From Aneurinibacillus tyrosinisolvens (GTDB taxonomy: Bacteria > Bacillota > Bacilli > Aneurinibacillales > Aneurinibacillaceae), in contig NZ_BBWZ01000028.1 in the NCBI RefSeq assembly GCF_001015055.1, positions 1 to 64,000 of the forward strand: a stretch of 64,000 nucleotides of DNA, in the 5' to 3' direction. The position numbers and the translations under genes were made by a program. Under the pieces are notes generated by a model. The model saw nothing but the letters and a program-made list of their open reading frames with translations, searched no databases and was not told where the DNA came from. This document shows positions 33,685 through 43,325 of the stretch, piece by piece; the first letter of the stretch is position 1, and every line of letters starts with the position of its first letter.

Positions 33685-33858
33685 GTTTTAAATATGGTGG
33701 CTAAACTCCCCATGGAAGAATCAAAGTATGGACCGGAAAAGTCATACAGTTTCTTTCGTGCATCATTAATGGTAATTGCCGAAATACCAATATCGCGTTT
33801 TCCAGTCTTGATATCTTCAAAGGGTGGATAGGCAGCATCGGTGCCGACGTTTATTGTT
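33685..33858 (-). pseudogene. amino-acid ABC substrate-binding protein remnant
   Basis: The minus strand codes for NVGTDAAYPPFEDI, the start of a type 3 solute-binding domain, fused by an internal deletion to DIGISAITINDARKKLYDFS and GPYFDSSM from later in the same domain. Signal peptide and C-terminal lobe are missing. It lies beside the IS1182-like scrap. Confidence 0.75.
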
Positions 33859-34089
33859 TTCTTTCCTCTAAGTTAGTTCTTCCTCTACACTTGCGAACCT
33901 TGTCTTAGGTGACCCTCTTCTCCAATCATTCTATCCTCTTCCGTCTTGAATTCTGATGTATAGATTTGAAATTTTTACAAATTCTTTATGCGAATTTTGT
34001 TTTGAGATTCTGAATATATGTATGGCAGTCATATTATTAAGTTATATAGTGATCTATTTAAGGGGGGGAGCGTTAAAGGGGGTAAAAAG

Positions 34090-35466
34090 ATGAGTAAAGG
34101 AAAAAAGAAAACAAGTAGAGGTGCGTTCTTTCCTTCAATACTGGAGAATGTTAACAATCCCAATAGCGTTAACGAAGAAGGAGATGAATTGATGGTAAGA
34201 CCTATAATTCCTGAGGTTGTAGAGTTAATAGACGGGTTATCCGAACAGGAAAATAGTGATATAGCCGTTAACAGAGAAAGAATCGACTCTAAGGAGGAAA
34301 ACATGAGCGTTTTTAAGATTAAAAGGTTCAATAAGGACTCCGGAAATTCAATTGAGCAATTTTTGGTGAATGGTTATTATTTTGATATAATAACCAACGT
34401 GGTAGAGCTGAGCAAGAAGGAAGCGTATGCCCATTTTACCTCTAGAATTGATGATCCGAAGGAATTTTTAAAAAACATTCTTATTTCATCCACTATGGAT
34501 GATCAAGAACGTTTCTTCTTAGTAGGGGAGGCAGCAGAAAACCATCAGTTAGGTAACAAACATATTGCTAAACTACATAATAAAGTTGAATCAGACATTC
34601 CATACATTTGTTTCTTGGCTGGTGCTGCTTATTATCATGTTCTTCATGCAGAAAATCCAAATCAGAGCGATGTTGAAATTGATTATTTTTCAACCATGCT
34701 TCCAATTTGGTTGTTGAAAAAAGGAGATAAGTTTGCGGAGATGCAGGACCAGATGGCTGCACGCTTCCGTGGTGAACATAACGTGATGATTGTTACTCCA
34801 GGAGTTGAGCGCACTTTATCGATTAAAGTAGCTACTACGAAATGCCGGATTGAGGGTGCTGATGCACGATGGGCAATTAAGAAAAACTTTAAGTTAGAAG
34901 ATAATGAACTGGCAAATCAGTTTAATGATTTTCAGACTCTAATGCACGATATCGGGGGAGGAACCTGTGATTTGGCATTTCTTCCAGCTGGATTGAAGGC
35001 ACCCAAAAACAGAAGTGCGCTGCAGTCTCTTACAGACATTTCTTATTTACAACATATCGAAAAGTTAAGAACCGAAAAGCTATTGGAGTTTTTTCCAGAT
35101 GTTCGCTCTTTAGAAAAATTCATTTATGAGAATATCAATAATTCTAAATTGAAGATAGTGGATGGAAGCAGTGGGAAAACTACTGACCTTACAAAACTGA
35201 TTCACGACTCTCTGCGTAGCTATGCAAAAATATACAATGCAAAAGTGGAGAATACATTCCCTTTGCCACAAGGGAAAATATATAAAAATGTGTATCTTGG
35301 CGGTAATGGAACGGTACTTCAAAAATTTATTGAAGAAGTAATAATAGAAAAATACGGCAAAGAAATTCAGGAGCAGTATCACATCTTCCTGCCTGATGCA
35401 GGTAAACTTAATCTATATGCTTTGGAAATCCTCAGCCTAAATGAGACTGCTGCAGCTACAGCGTAG
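34090..35466 (+). CDS. ParM-like actin ATPase, two possible starts
   Basis: An actin-fold ATPase of the plasmid-segregation type. Phosphate-1 motif DSGNS lies just after MSVFKIKRFNK, phosphate-2 is DIGGGTCDLAF and the adenosine motif is VYLGGNGTVLQKF. Two starts are well supported: ATG 34090 (458 residues, GGGGGT upstream) and ATG 34303 (387 residues, AAGGAGG upstream). The short form has the normal ParM length; the extra 71 residues are charged and look disordered. A small ParR-like gene follows 17 bases later. Such pairs push plasmid copies apart; here no plasmid replication gene is in view. Confidence 0.8.
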   Translation: MSKGKKKTSRGAFFPSILENVNNPNSVNEEGDELMVRPIIPEVVELIDGLSEQENSDIAVNRERIDSKEENMSVFKIKRFNKDSGNSIEQFLVNGYYFDIITNVVELSKKEAYAHFTSRIDDPKEFLKNILISSTMDDQERFFLVGEAAENHQLGNKHIAKLHNKVESDIPYICFLAGAAYYHVLHAENPNQSDVEIDYFSTMLPIWLLKKGDKFAEMQDQMAARFRGEHNVMIVTPGVERTLSIKVATTKCRIEGADARWAIKKNFKLEDNELANQFNDFQTLMHDIGGGTCDLAFLPAGLKAPKNRSALQSLTDISYLQHIEKLRTEKLLEFFPDVRSLEKFIYENINNSKLKIVDGSSGKTTDLTKLIHDSLRSYAKIYNAKVENTFPLPQGKIYKNVYLGGNGTVLQKFIEEVIIEKYGKEIQEQYHIFLPDAGKLNLYALEILSLNETAAATA

Positions 35467-35483
35467 TTGGATGGTAATACTTC

Positions 35484-35861
35484 ATGAATTCTAAAAGACG
35501 ATCTCTAATTGGTATTCGAACAAAGTTGCTGAGCGATGAAGTTTATCGAATCCTGAATAGTAAATCAAAAGGTGTTAATGACCTTCCGATTTATATAAAT
35601 CGCTTAGTTGAGGATGATTTGTTTCGGGTACGTCGGGAAGAGCGGGAAGATCAACTCTTGGCCCTGGTTCGAGAAATGCATAAGGAGCTTAAGGTGCTGC
35701 GGACAGAGGTTATGCTTCGCTCAGTCGTTCCCGTCAGTGCTCAAAGGACCATGGCGGTAGAAGTGAAGGCTATGAAAGAAGAAAATTTTACCGAAGGCCA
35801 GCTAGTGTATGAAGAGGAAGTAACCGGAAAGATTGAAGAAAAGATTAATCTCGATTTATAG
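35484..35861 (+). CDS. ParR-like partition adaptor
   Basis: A 125-residue protein with a basic N-terminal region (MNSKRRSLIGIRTKLLSDEV and YINRLVEDDLF) that could form a ribbon-helix-helix DNA-binding fold, a coiled middle (REEREDQLLALVREMHKEL) and an acidic C-terminal tail. This layout, and position right after a ParM-like gene, matches ParR proteins that link the filament to the centromere DNA. Sequence identity to known ParR families is not evident, so the call rests on context. A strong terminator closes the operon. Confidence 0.6.
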   Translation: MNSKRRSLIGIRTKLLSDEVYRILNSKSKGVNDLPIYINRLVEDDLFRVRREEREDQLLALVREMHKELKVLRTEVMLRSVVPVSAQRTMAVEVKAMKEENFTEGQLVYEEEVTGKIEEKINLDL

Positions 35862-35887
35862 ACCGCCCTTGTGGCGGTTTTTTTTTA
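35862..35887 (+). terminator. terminator of parMR-like operon
   Basis: ACCGCC and GGCGGT with a five-base loop, followed by eight Ts. Confidence 0.9.
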
Positions 35888-35970
35888 GAAGAGAGGAGCA
35901 GGGAAGAATGGAATTGTACTGAGAGAGAATGGTGATTGAAGGGTATTATAAAACGAAAGGATGTGAAAAC

Positions 35971-37518
35971 ATGTCAGAGACAGATATGTCGAAATACGAG
36001 AAAAAAATTGTGGTTCGTAACACGCGCATGGAAGACATTAATGAAATTATGGCATTAGGGAGCCGTTGCTTCCCTGCCATGGAGCCATGGAAGCGGGAGC
36101 AATTGGAAAGTCACATTCGAATTTTCCCCCAGGGTCAGTTCTGTGTGGAATATGAGGACAAAATTGTTGGTTCCTGTTCAAGCCTCATTGTCAATTTTGA
36201 CGAATATGACGATCAGCACACTTGGGATGTAATCACGGACAACGGGTATATCACCAATCACGATCCCGATGGATTCAACCTATACGGGATTGAAGTGATG
36301 GTTCACCCAGAATACCGTCGAATGAAAATCGGTCACCGTCTTTACGAGGCGCGCAAGGAACTGGCCCATCAATTAAATCTTAAAAGCATTATCATCGGCG
36401 GACGAATCCCGAATTACCACAAATACAAGGGGCAAATGACACCACGTGAGTATGTGGCATCAGTTGAGAAGCACAGTATTTATGACCCTGTGTTGTCTTT
36501 CCAGCTCCTTGAGGGGTTTACAATTAAACGTATCAACACGCGCTACCTTCCAGATGATGAGGCATCTGATTCTTTAGCGGCCTTGATGGAATGGAACAAC
36601 ATCGATTATCGCCCGAAGTCCCGTCGTGTCTATCGCGCATCGTTCCCTGTGAGAATTTGCGCCGTACAGTATATGATGAAAAAAATTGATTCATTCACGG
36701 AATTCACTCGGCAGATCGAATACTATGTCGACGTGGCCGCCGATTTCGGCTCAGATTTTGCTGTGTTTCCGGAGTTATTTACAACCCAATTAATGTCATT
36801 TCTCGAAGAAAAACGGCCGGATCAGGCCGTTCGCCGACTTGCAACTTATACAGATCAATACATCGAACTGTTTACGGAACTGGCTGTACGATATAACGTG
36901 AACATTGTAGGCGGATCGCATTTTGTGGAAGAAGATGGAGATGTGTATAATGTGGCGTATCTTTTCCGTCGTGACGGTACGATTGAGAAACAATCGAAGA
37001 TTCACGCAACACCAAACGAACGAAAGTGGTGGGGCATCGCAGCGGGAAACGAAATTCACGTGTTTGACACGGATTGCGGAAAGGTCGCCATCCAAGTTTC
37101 TTACGACATCGAGTTTCCGGAACTTGCACGGATTGCTGTCGATATGGGTGCAAACATTATTTTTGTCCCGTTTTGCACGGAAGATCGCCAGGGCTACCTC
37201 CGTGTTCGTTATTGTGCCCAGGCGCGAGCGATCGAGAACCAAGTATATACCTGTATTGCCGGAACCGTGGGCAACTTGACTCACGTAGAGAACATGGATA
37301 TTCAGTATGCACAGTCTGGCATTTTCTCACCATCGGATTTTGAATTTGCGAGGGATGGGATTGTTGGGGAATGTGATGCGAATGTTGATACGGTCGTTGT
37401 CGGTGACGTGGACCTTGAGAAACTGAGGCGCTCTCGAAACTCGGGTTCCATGCGACAATTGCGCGATCGACGACGGGATTTGTACAGAATTGAACTGAAA
37501 AATTTAAAGTTAGATTAA
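35971..37518 (+). CDS. yhcX: GNAT-nitrilase fusion protein (YhcX-like), Ser in place of catalytic Cys
   Basis: A 515-residue fusion. The N-terminal part is a GNAT acyltransferase (YGIEVMVHPEYRRMKIGHRL). The C-terminal part, from about residue 228, is a carbon-nitrogen hydrolase with FPELFTTQL (catalytic Glu) and SKIHATPNERKWWG (catalytic Lys). The nucleophile position reads IQVSYDIEFPE: codon 377 is TCT (Ser), where the family has Cys. The length and the two-domain layout match B. subtilis YhcX. AAAGGATG precedes the ATG at 35971. The change would be expected to abolish normal amidase activity. Confidence 0.88.
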   Translation: MSETDMSKYEKKIVVRNTRMEDINEIMALGSRCFPAMEPWKREQLESHIRIFPQGQFCVEYEDKIVGSCSSLIVNFDEYDDQHTWDVITDNGYITNHDPDGFNLYGIEVMVHPEYRRMKIGHRLYEARKELAHQLNLKSIIIGGRIPNYHKYKGQMTPREYVASVEKHSIYDPVLSFQLLEGFTIKRINTRYLPDDEASDSLAALMEWNNIDYRPKSRRVYRASFPVRICAVQYMMKKIDSFTEFTRQIEYYVDVAADFGSDFAVFPELFTTQLMSFLEEKRPDQAVRRLATYTDQYIELFTELAVRYNVNIVGGSHFVEEDGDVYNVAYLFRRDGTIEKQSKIHATPNERKWWGIAAGNEIHVFDTDCGKVAIQVSYDIEFPELARIAVDMGANIIFVPFCTEDRQGYLRVRYCAQARAIENQVYTCIAGTVGNLTHVENMDIQYAQSGIFSPSDFEFARDGIVGECDANVDTVVVGDVDLEKLRRSRNSGSMRQLRDRRRDLYRIELKNLKLD

Positions 37519-37556
37519 GTGGACAGGTACTGACAGATATGAGTCTTTCTTACCTT

Positions 37557-37585
37557 ACATGACATTTATCATGTTTGATACATGA
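37557..37585 (+). promoter_or_regulatory. probable DesR operator
   Basis: A palindrome ACATGA-6-TCATGT lies at 37557-37574, and a third ACATGA half-site at 37580-37585. It is 75-100 bases before the desaturase start. Repeated half-sites suit the dimer-of-dimers binding known for DesR. Confidence 0.5.
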
Positions 37586-37659
37586 CGCGTATTACTTTAA
37601 ATGTCTATTGTATTCCTTCATAATTTGATTTAACAAATGAGGAAGGGACACAAATAAAA

Positions 37660-38698
37660 ATGACCAAACAAAATAATTTGAGGAAGCATATTGCTCCCTA
37701 TGAAAAACCTAATATACAGAGCAGTATCTGGCAGCTTATCAACACCTTTGTACCTTTTTTTATGTTATGGTTTCTTGCTTATCAAAGTCTATCCATTTCA
37801 TACGTTCTTACTTTTGGGTTGAGTACGATCGCTGCTGGATTTTTAGTGCGGATTTTCATCATTTTTCATGATTGTTGCCATCAATCGTTCTTTAAAAATC
37901 AGCACGCTAATAAAATTCTTGGAACCATAACTGGTATTTTAACTTTGTGCCCTTATGAGCAATGGCGACGCAGCCACTCCATTCATCACGCAACAAGCAG
38001 TAATTTGAATAAACGCGGTACGGGGGATGTATGGGTACTGACAGTGGAGGAATATTTATCATCGCCTCTTTGGCTCCGATTGGCATATCGGATGTATCGG
38101 AACCCGTTCGTTATGTTTGGTTTAGGTCCAATCTATATTTTTCTTATTTCCTATCGGTTTAACGTAAAAGGCGCCAGGCTTAAGGAGCGCATTAACATCT
38201 ATATTACTAACCTTTCAGTCGTTGGTTTGGCTGGTTTGCTTTGCTGGACAATCGGATGGGAGCCATTCCTTATGATTCAAGGTCCGATTTTTTTGATTTC
38301 AGGCTCAGTCGGCATTTGGCTTTTTTTATGTACAACATCAGTTTGAGGATTCTTATTTTGAAAAAGAAGAAGAATGGGACTATGTGAAAGCTGCCCTGGA
38401 AGGAAGCTCATTCTATAAGCTTCCAAAATTACTACAATGGATAACAGGAAATATCGGTTTTCACCACGTACATCATTTGAGTCCAAGGGTACCTAACTAT
38501 TACCTTGAAGAGGTTCATAACAATCACCTTTCTTTACAAAACGCCCAAACGATTACAATAGCCTCAAGCTTGCGTTTACTCCGATTTCGCTTATGGGACG
38601 AACAAAACAAAAAATTTGTAGGATTTAAGGAGATTAAGGATTTTACTGCAAAGCATCAAAAAAACAGTGTCTCCGTTCATGTTAAGTCTGAGTTGTAG
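37660..38698 (+). pseudogene. des: fatty acid desaturase Des, frameshifted
   Basis: A membrane desaturase with the three histidine boxes HDCCHQ, HSIHHA and HHVHHLSPRVPNY. The first frame stops at 38346; the second resumes with YVQHQFEDSYFEKEEEWDYV. The seven-T run at 38321-38327 has one T too many; with six the 345-residue protein is continuous. The B. subtilis enzyme inserts a delta-5 double bond into membrane lipids at low temperature. It is followed by the DesK-DesR genes that control it. Broken gene, slippage, or sequencing error are all possible. Confidence 0.85.
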
Positions 38699-38769
38699 AT
38701 GTATATTTAAGATTTTACAGGCTCCTTCTATGGTAAGATAGCATTAATACTGCAAAAGAGGTTTCAATA

Positions 38770-39906
38770 ATGCCAAAAAGGTATATTAAATCCCTGAAAA
38801 ACACAGGGATTTCTCCCTATATATGGAGCGTTTTTAGTATTTTACCGTTTTACTTTATATTCGAATCTTCTTCCAATAAAGAAATTATTGTTGGAATTTT
38901 GCTGACTATCTTATTCTTCATTTCGTATCGCTTTGCTTTTATTTCAAAGGGATGGCCTGTTTATTTATGGACGTGCATCCTAATCAGCATATCTATCACC
39001 ATGACCATCCTTTTCCACTATGTTTATTTTGCTTTTTATATTGCCTACTTTAATGGCAATATAAAAGACCGTTTCGCCTTCATCACGTTATACATTATTC
39101 ACTTAGTCAGTACAACAATCTCGATAAATTATAATGTAGTCCTACAGGAAGAGCTGTTTTTGAAGCAAATCCCTTTTATCATCATCATTTGGATTAGTGT
39201 CATTCTTCTTCCATTCAACATTTATAATCGAAAAAAGCAGGGGCAGCTCGAAGAACAGCTCCAGGATGCTAACAAAAGAATTGCTGAGCTGGTGAAACAT
39301 GAGGAACGTCAGCGAATTGCCCGCGATTTGCATGATACATTAGGACAAAAACTCTCGCTTATTGGGCTGAAAAGCGATTTGGCAAGAAAATTAATCCACA
39401 AAGACCCCGAGCAAGCTCGATCTGAATTGAAAGATGTTCAACAGACCGCAAGAACGGCATTGAATGAAGTAAGAAAAATGGTATCACAAATGCGTGGCAT
39501 TAAATTAAAAGAAGAAATCATTCGTGTCAAACAAATACTTGAAGCCGCTCAAATAAATTTTGTAGTCGAACAAGAAGGACCATTAACAAATGTGTCCCTT
39601 TTCCTTGAGAATATCCTGAGTATGTGTGTGAAAGAAGCGGTGAACAATGTCGTCAAGCATAGCGGGGCTTCTTCCTGTTATATTACTATCGGGCAATCGT
39701 GGAACGAAATCATCATTACTGTACGGGATGACGGAATCGGCATCGTGGCGGCTGATGACGTTGCGAAAGGGCACGGACTGCTGGGAATGAAAGAACGGCT
39801 AGAGTTTGTCAACGGGAGACTGGAAATTATCATCCAGGAAGGAACAACGATTATCATCAAAGTGCCGAATGTCATAAAACAGCCGGATAAGGAGGAGCTT
39901 AAATGA
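38770..39906 (+). CDS. desK: membrane-fluidity sensor kinase DesK
   Basis: A 378-residue histidine kinase with four to five N-terminal helices, a linker coiled coil and the HisKA_3 motif ARDLHDTLGQKLSLIG with His188, the same position as in B. subtilis DesK. The ATPase domain has VKEAVNNVVKHSGA and DDGIGI. It senses membrane thickness and phosphorylates or dephosphorylates DesR. Overlaps desR by four bases. Confidence 0.92.
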   Translation: MPKRYIKSLKNTGISPYIWSVFSILPFYFIFESSSNKEIIVGILLTILFFISYRFAFISKGWPVYLWTCILISISITMTILFHYVYFAFYIAYFNGNIKDRFAFITLYIIHLVSTTISINYNVVLQEELFLKQIPFIIIIWISVILLPFNIYNRKKQGQLEEQLQDANKRIAELVKHEERQRIARDLHDTLGQKLSLIGLKSDLARKLIHKDPEQARSELKDVQQTARTALNEVRKMVSQMRGIKLKEEIIRVKQILEAAQINFVVEQEGPLTNVSLFLENILSMCVKEAVNNVVKHSGASSCYITIGQSWNEIIITVRDDGIGIVAADDVAKGHGLLGMKERLEFVNGRLEIIIQEGTTIIIKVPNVIKQPDKEELK

Positions 39907-40502
39907 TTCGAATTGTCATCGCTGAAGACCAACGAATGATGTTGGGAGCTTTAGGTTCGCTACTCAATTTGGAAGACGATATGGAAGTGGTGGGAAAGGC
40001 ATGTAACGGAGAAAAGGCCATTTCTCTCGTGCATCAATATCAACCGGATGTTTGTATCATGGACATTGAAATGCCTGTAAAGAGCGGACTTGATGCAGCG
40101 GAAGAGCTACAAGGGCTAGACTGCAAAGTTATTATTTTAACAACATTCGCCCGTTCCGGTTATTTCCAACGAGCTTTAAAAGCGGGTGTAAGCGGCTATT
40201 TATTGAAGGACAGTCCCAGTGAGGAATTGGCAAGCTCAATCCGCAGCGTCATGGCAGGCAGGCGAATCTATGCACCGGAACTAATGGACGATGTTTATGG
40301 TGAAGAAAACCCTCTTACCGAACGGGAGAAGGAAGTGTTACTACTCATAGCCGATGGAAAAAACACAAAAGAAATCGCTGATCAGCTCTTTATCAAAACT
40401 GGAACAGTGCGCAACTATATCTCGACGATACTCGATAAACTTGAAGTACAGAACCGGATAGAAGCAATTACACGATTCAAAGAAAAAGGTTGGTTTAGAT
40501 AA
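39903..40502 (+). CDS. desR: response regulator DesR
   Basis: A 199-residue NarL-type regulator. The receiver has Asp54 in CIMDIEMPVKSG and the output domain has LTEREKEVLLLIADGKNTKE. Phosphorylated by DesK, it activates des. Its ATG overlaps the desK stop. It ends the des operon at a terminator. Confidence 0.93.
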   Translation: MIRIVIAEDQRMMLGALGSLLNLEDDMEVVGKACNGEKAISLVHQYQPDVCIMDIEMPVKSGLDAAEELQGLDCKVIILTTFARSGYFQRALKAGVSGYLLKDSPSEELASSIRSVMAGRRIYAPELMDDVYGEENPLTEREKEVLLLIADGKNTKEIADQLFIKTGTVRNYISTILDKLEVQNRIEAITRFKEKGWFR

Positions 40503-40527
40503 GACACAGAAAATTTTGTACATGTAA

Positions 40528-40566
40528 AAACAGCCTCCCTAGAAAAATAAAGAGGCTGTTTTTCTT
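40528..40566 (+). terminator. terminator of des operon
   Basis: AAACAGCCTC and GAGGCTGTTT pair over 10 bp with a 14-base loop, followed by TTCTTTTT. Confidence 0.85.
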
Positions 40567-40702
40567 TTTATAGAATAGTCAAGAAATGTAGGTGAAACAA
40601 AAAATTAATAAGTTATAAATTTAGCTATCCAGGGAAATATAGGGATACATTAGGTAAAGAAGTAGACGCGGAGCCTTAAGCAACGGCGAAGGAGGCCTAG
40701 CC

Positions 40703-41877
40703 ATGACTGTATCTGATAGAGAATCTGACGATAAAGAAATGTGTATGCATTTGGCTGATGAACCTGAACGATTTCATGGTGCTGTTGTTCCACCGCTATA
40801 TGGTAATAGTCTTTTTGTCTACCCCACGTTTGAAAGTATGATACAAGCGTTAGTTGACGAACAGAACCACTACGTATATTGGCGTGGAACTAATCCAACC
40901 GTAGAGATTGCGGAGAAGAAGCTGGCCGCTTTGGAGCGTGGGGAACAATGTAAATGCTTTGCCTCAGGTATGGCAGCTATCGCTGCAGCGCTCTTCAACA
41001 GTTTGGAGAACGGAGACCATGTAGTGTGCGTGAGCAACATATATTATTCCACGATGAAGCTGATTACTTATATGCAAAAGTTCAATATTGACCATTCTGT
41101 TGTCTACTCTACCTCTATAGAGGACATTGAACAGGCCATCTTGCCAAGAACCAAAGTTATCTTTTTAGAAAGCCCGTCCACGATGACGTTTCGGCTGATT
41201 GATCTGCAAGCGGTCGCTACCTTTGCCAAGTCAAAGGGCATTCGGACAATACTTGATAATACGTGGCTACCCCCTTTTTTCAAAAACCGTTAACCCATGG
41301 TATTGACATTGTCGTTCATTCTGCTTCCAAATATTTGGGTGGACACAGCGATCTATTAGGCGGAGCCCTCATCACTAATAAAGAAATAATGAACAAAGTG
41401 TTTTCTCAAGAATATTTGCTTTTTGGCGGCGTGATGGCCCCCTACGAAGCCTCACTGTTACTACGTGGTTTACGAACTCTACCGATTCGCATGAAAGCAC
41501 ATCAGGAGAACGCAATGCAAGTTGCACAATTTCTAAATTGCCACCCGGCTGTTGCAAAAGTAAATTATCCGGGACTGCCATCTCACCCTGACTATAAATT
41601 AGGCCAAGAGCAGTTAACCGGTTATTCTGGCTTGCTGAGCTTTGAATTAAAGACACCTACCTTTGATGCGATTAAGAGGGTTATCAATAAACTTAGACTA
41701 TTTCAAATCGGTGTCTCTTGGGGTTCCTTTGAGAGTTTGGTCCTGTCACCCAATATTGCAAAGAATACTGACAAACTCATCGAACAGCATATAAACCCCG
41801 GGCTAATCCGTCTTTCCATAGGGTTAGAAGAAGCTGCGGAATTAATCCGGGATTTAGAGCAAGCATTAGAAGGATGA
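40703..41877 (+). pseudogene. Cys/Met-metabolism PLP enzyme, frameshifted
   Basis: A fold-type I enzyme of the cystathionine gamma-synthase/lyase family, about 390 residues if joined. The first frame covers YWRGTNPTVEIAEKKLAALE, CFASGMAAIAAAL and ILDNTW, then stops at 41293. The second frame supplies TPFFQKPLTHGIDIVVHSAS and the PLP-lysine in SASKYLGGHSD. One extra G at 41264-41265 restores TWATPFF. GGAGG precedes the ATG. The substrate could be cystathionine, homocysteine or methionine. Confidence 0.82.
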
Positions 41878-41951
41878 TCCAAATAGTTATCCATGTTTCA
41901 GGTATTATCATGCTGATATTTGGTCTTATCCCTCTATATGGACTTAAATAA
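41874..41951 (+). CDS. possible 25-residue membrane peptide
   Basis: An ATG overlapping the stop of the PLP gene opens a frame MIQIVIHVSGIIMLIFGLIP ending in YGLK. It is one hydrophobic helix. The only ribosome site is GAAGG directly before, so expression would depend on coupling. It may equally be chance or a remnant of a membrane protein. Confidence 0.25.
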   Translation: MIQIVIHVSGIIMLIFGLIPLYGLK

Positions 41952-42138
41952 TTTATTGAGCCAAAGAGCTTATTTTCTGTTGTTTTATGAAGCTAGTGTC
42001 AATTTTAAATGAAGAATGAGGTAAGTCGATTGTAAATTTTTCTTACGCCTCATATAAACAGTAATAACCTGCCAGTATTTTAGAAGCGCAAAGATAGTGT
42101 AGCGGAGGATAAATGCGGCTCATGAGGAGGGGGATAAA

Positions 42139-43299
42139 ATGCGGCTTGCGCTGTTTACGGATACTTATTACCCGCAGGTAAACGGAGTGGCCTTAACGTT
42201 GCAAAAACTTGTCAGGCATCTTGAACATCGGAACGTTACCCATCAAGTTTTTATCCCGGATGTTACCGACCAGGATTTATTTGCAAGTAATATCCATCGT
42301 TTTGCCAGCCTCCCTTTCTTTTTATATCCGGAATGCCGCATTGCTTTTCCTAATTACTTTTCCATTCGCAATCGCCTTCAAACATTCCAGCCTGACCTCA
42401 TTCATATTGCTACGCCTTTTAACATCGGATTATGTGGTCTGTCCTACGGCAAAAAGTATAAAATTCCCCATGTCGCTTCCTACCATACACATTTTGAACG
42501 TTATTTGGAGTACTACCGACTGCAAGCTGTCTCTCACTGGCTATGGCGCTACATCCGCTGGTTTCACCACTCGTGCGCGATGACGTTCGTGCCTTCCGAA
42601 GAGACGAAGAGACACCTGCAAAGCCATGGGATTTTCAGATTGGGACTTTGGAAGCGCGGGGTTGATTGCCATCTTTTTACCCCTGCCAAAAACAATCGGC
42701 AGATACGGAAGAAATACAATATTCATGCGCCTTTCCTTTGTCTCTATGTCGGAAGAATGGCGCCGGAAAAAGACCTGGAAATACTTTTGGAAGTAATAAG
42801 GCAAATGCCCGCCTCATTATCCGGCAACATTCACTGGCTTCTTGTTGGCGATGGCCCCCTGCTCGCGAAATTGCGTACCCAGTTCCCAACCAACAATGTT
42901 ACATTCACCGGTTACTTACAAGGAGAAGATTTGGCCGAAGCGTATGCGGCAGCCGACTTGTTTGTTTTTCCTTCCAGTACGGAGACCTTTGGTAATGTGG
43001 TGCTTGAAGCGATGGCATCTGGAACGCCGGCTATCGGAGCTCAAGCCGGGGGCGTGCAAGAAATTATTCAGCATAAAGTTACCGGTTTCTTATGTCCGCC
43101 GCGTGATGCCCAATCATTTGTCCATGCGATTACGGAAGCAATCAACGATGCGGGCCTTTTAAGAACAATGAAACTACAGGCGCGCCGCTATGCCCGAACC
43201 CAGTCATGGGAAGCGATTTTCGACGAGCTTCTTACCTGGTATGAGAAAGTCATTTTCCTGAGTAAATCCCCGGATGATGGAACTATACACTCGGCCTGA
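42139..43299 (+). CDS. family 4 glycosyltransferase
   Basis: A 386-residue retaining glycosyltransferase of the GT4/GT-B type. It starts MRLALFTDTYYPQVNGVALT, has HVASYHTHFERYLEYY, the nucleotide-binding YVGRMAPEKDLEILL, and the E-x7-E motif in SSTETFGNVVLEAMASGTP. It resembles the SQD2/PimB-like enzymes that add a sugar to diacylglycerol or a polymer. GAGGAGGGGG precedes the ATG. The next gene makes UDP-glucuronate, a likely donor link. Confidence 0.87.
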   Translation: MRLALFTDTYYPQVNGVALTLQKLVRHLEHRNVTHQVFIPDVTDQDLFASNIHRFASLPFFLYPECRIAFPNYFSIRNRLQTFQPDLIHIATPFNIGLCGLSYGKKYKIPHVASYHTHFERYLEYYRLQAVSHWLWRYIRWFHHSCAMTFVPSEETKRHLQSHGIFRLGLWKRGVDCHLFTPAKNNRQIRKKYNIHAPFLCLYVGRMAPEKDLEILLEVIRQMPASLSGNIHWLLVGDGPLLAKLRTQFPTNNVTFTGYLQGEDLAEAYAAADLFVFPSSTETFGNVVLEAMASGTPAIGAQAGGVQEIIQHKVTGFLCPPRDAQSFVHAITEAINDAGLLRTMKLQARRYARTQSWEAIFDELLTWYEKVIFLSKSPDDGTIHSA

Positions 43300-43325
43300 A
43301 CGAAGATAAGGGGGGAACTTATGAG

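Noticed and set aside
36796-37284. 162-codon minus-strand frame inside the GNAT-nitrilase gene
   Set aside because: Shadow of the plus-strand gene; no domain, no ribosome site.
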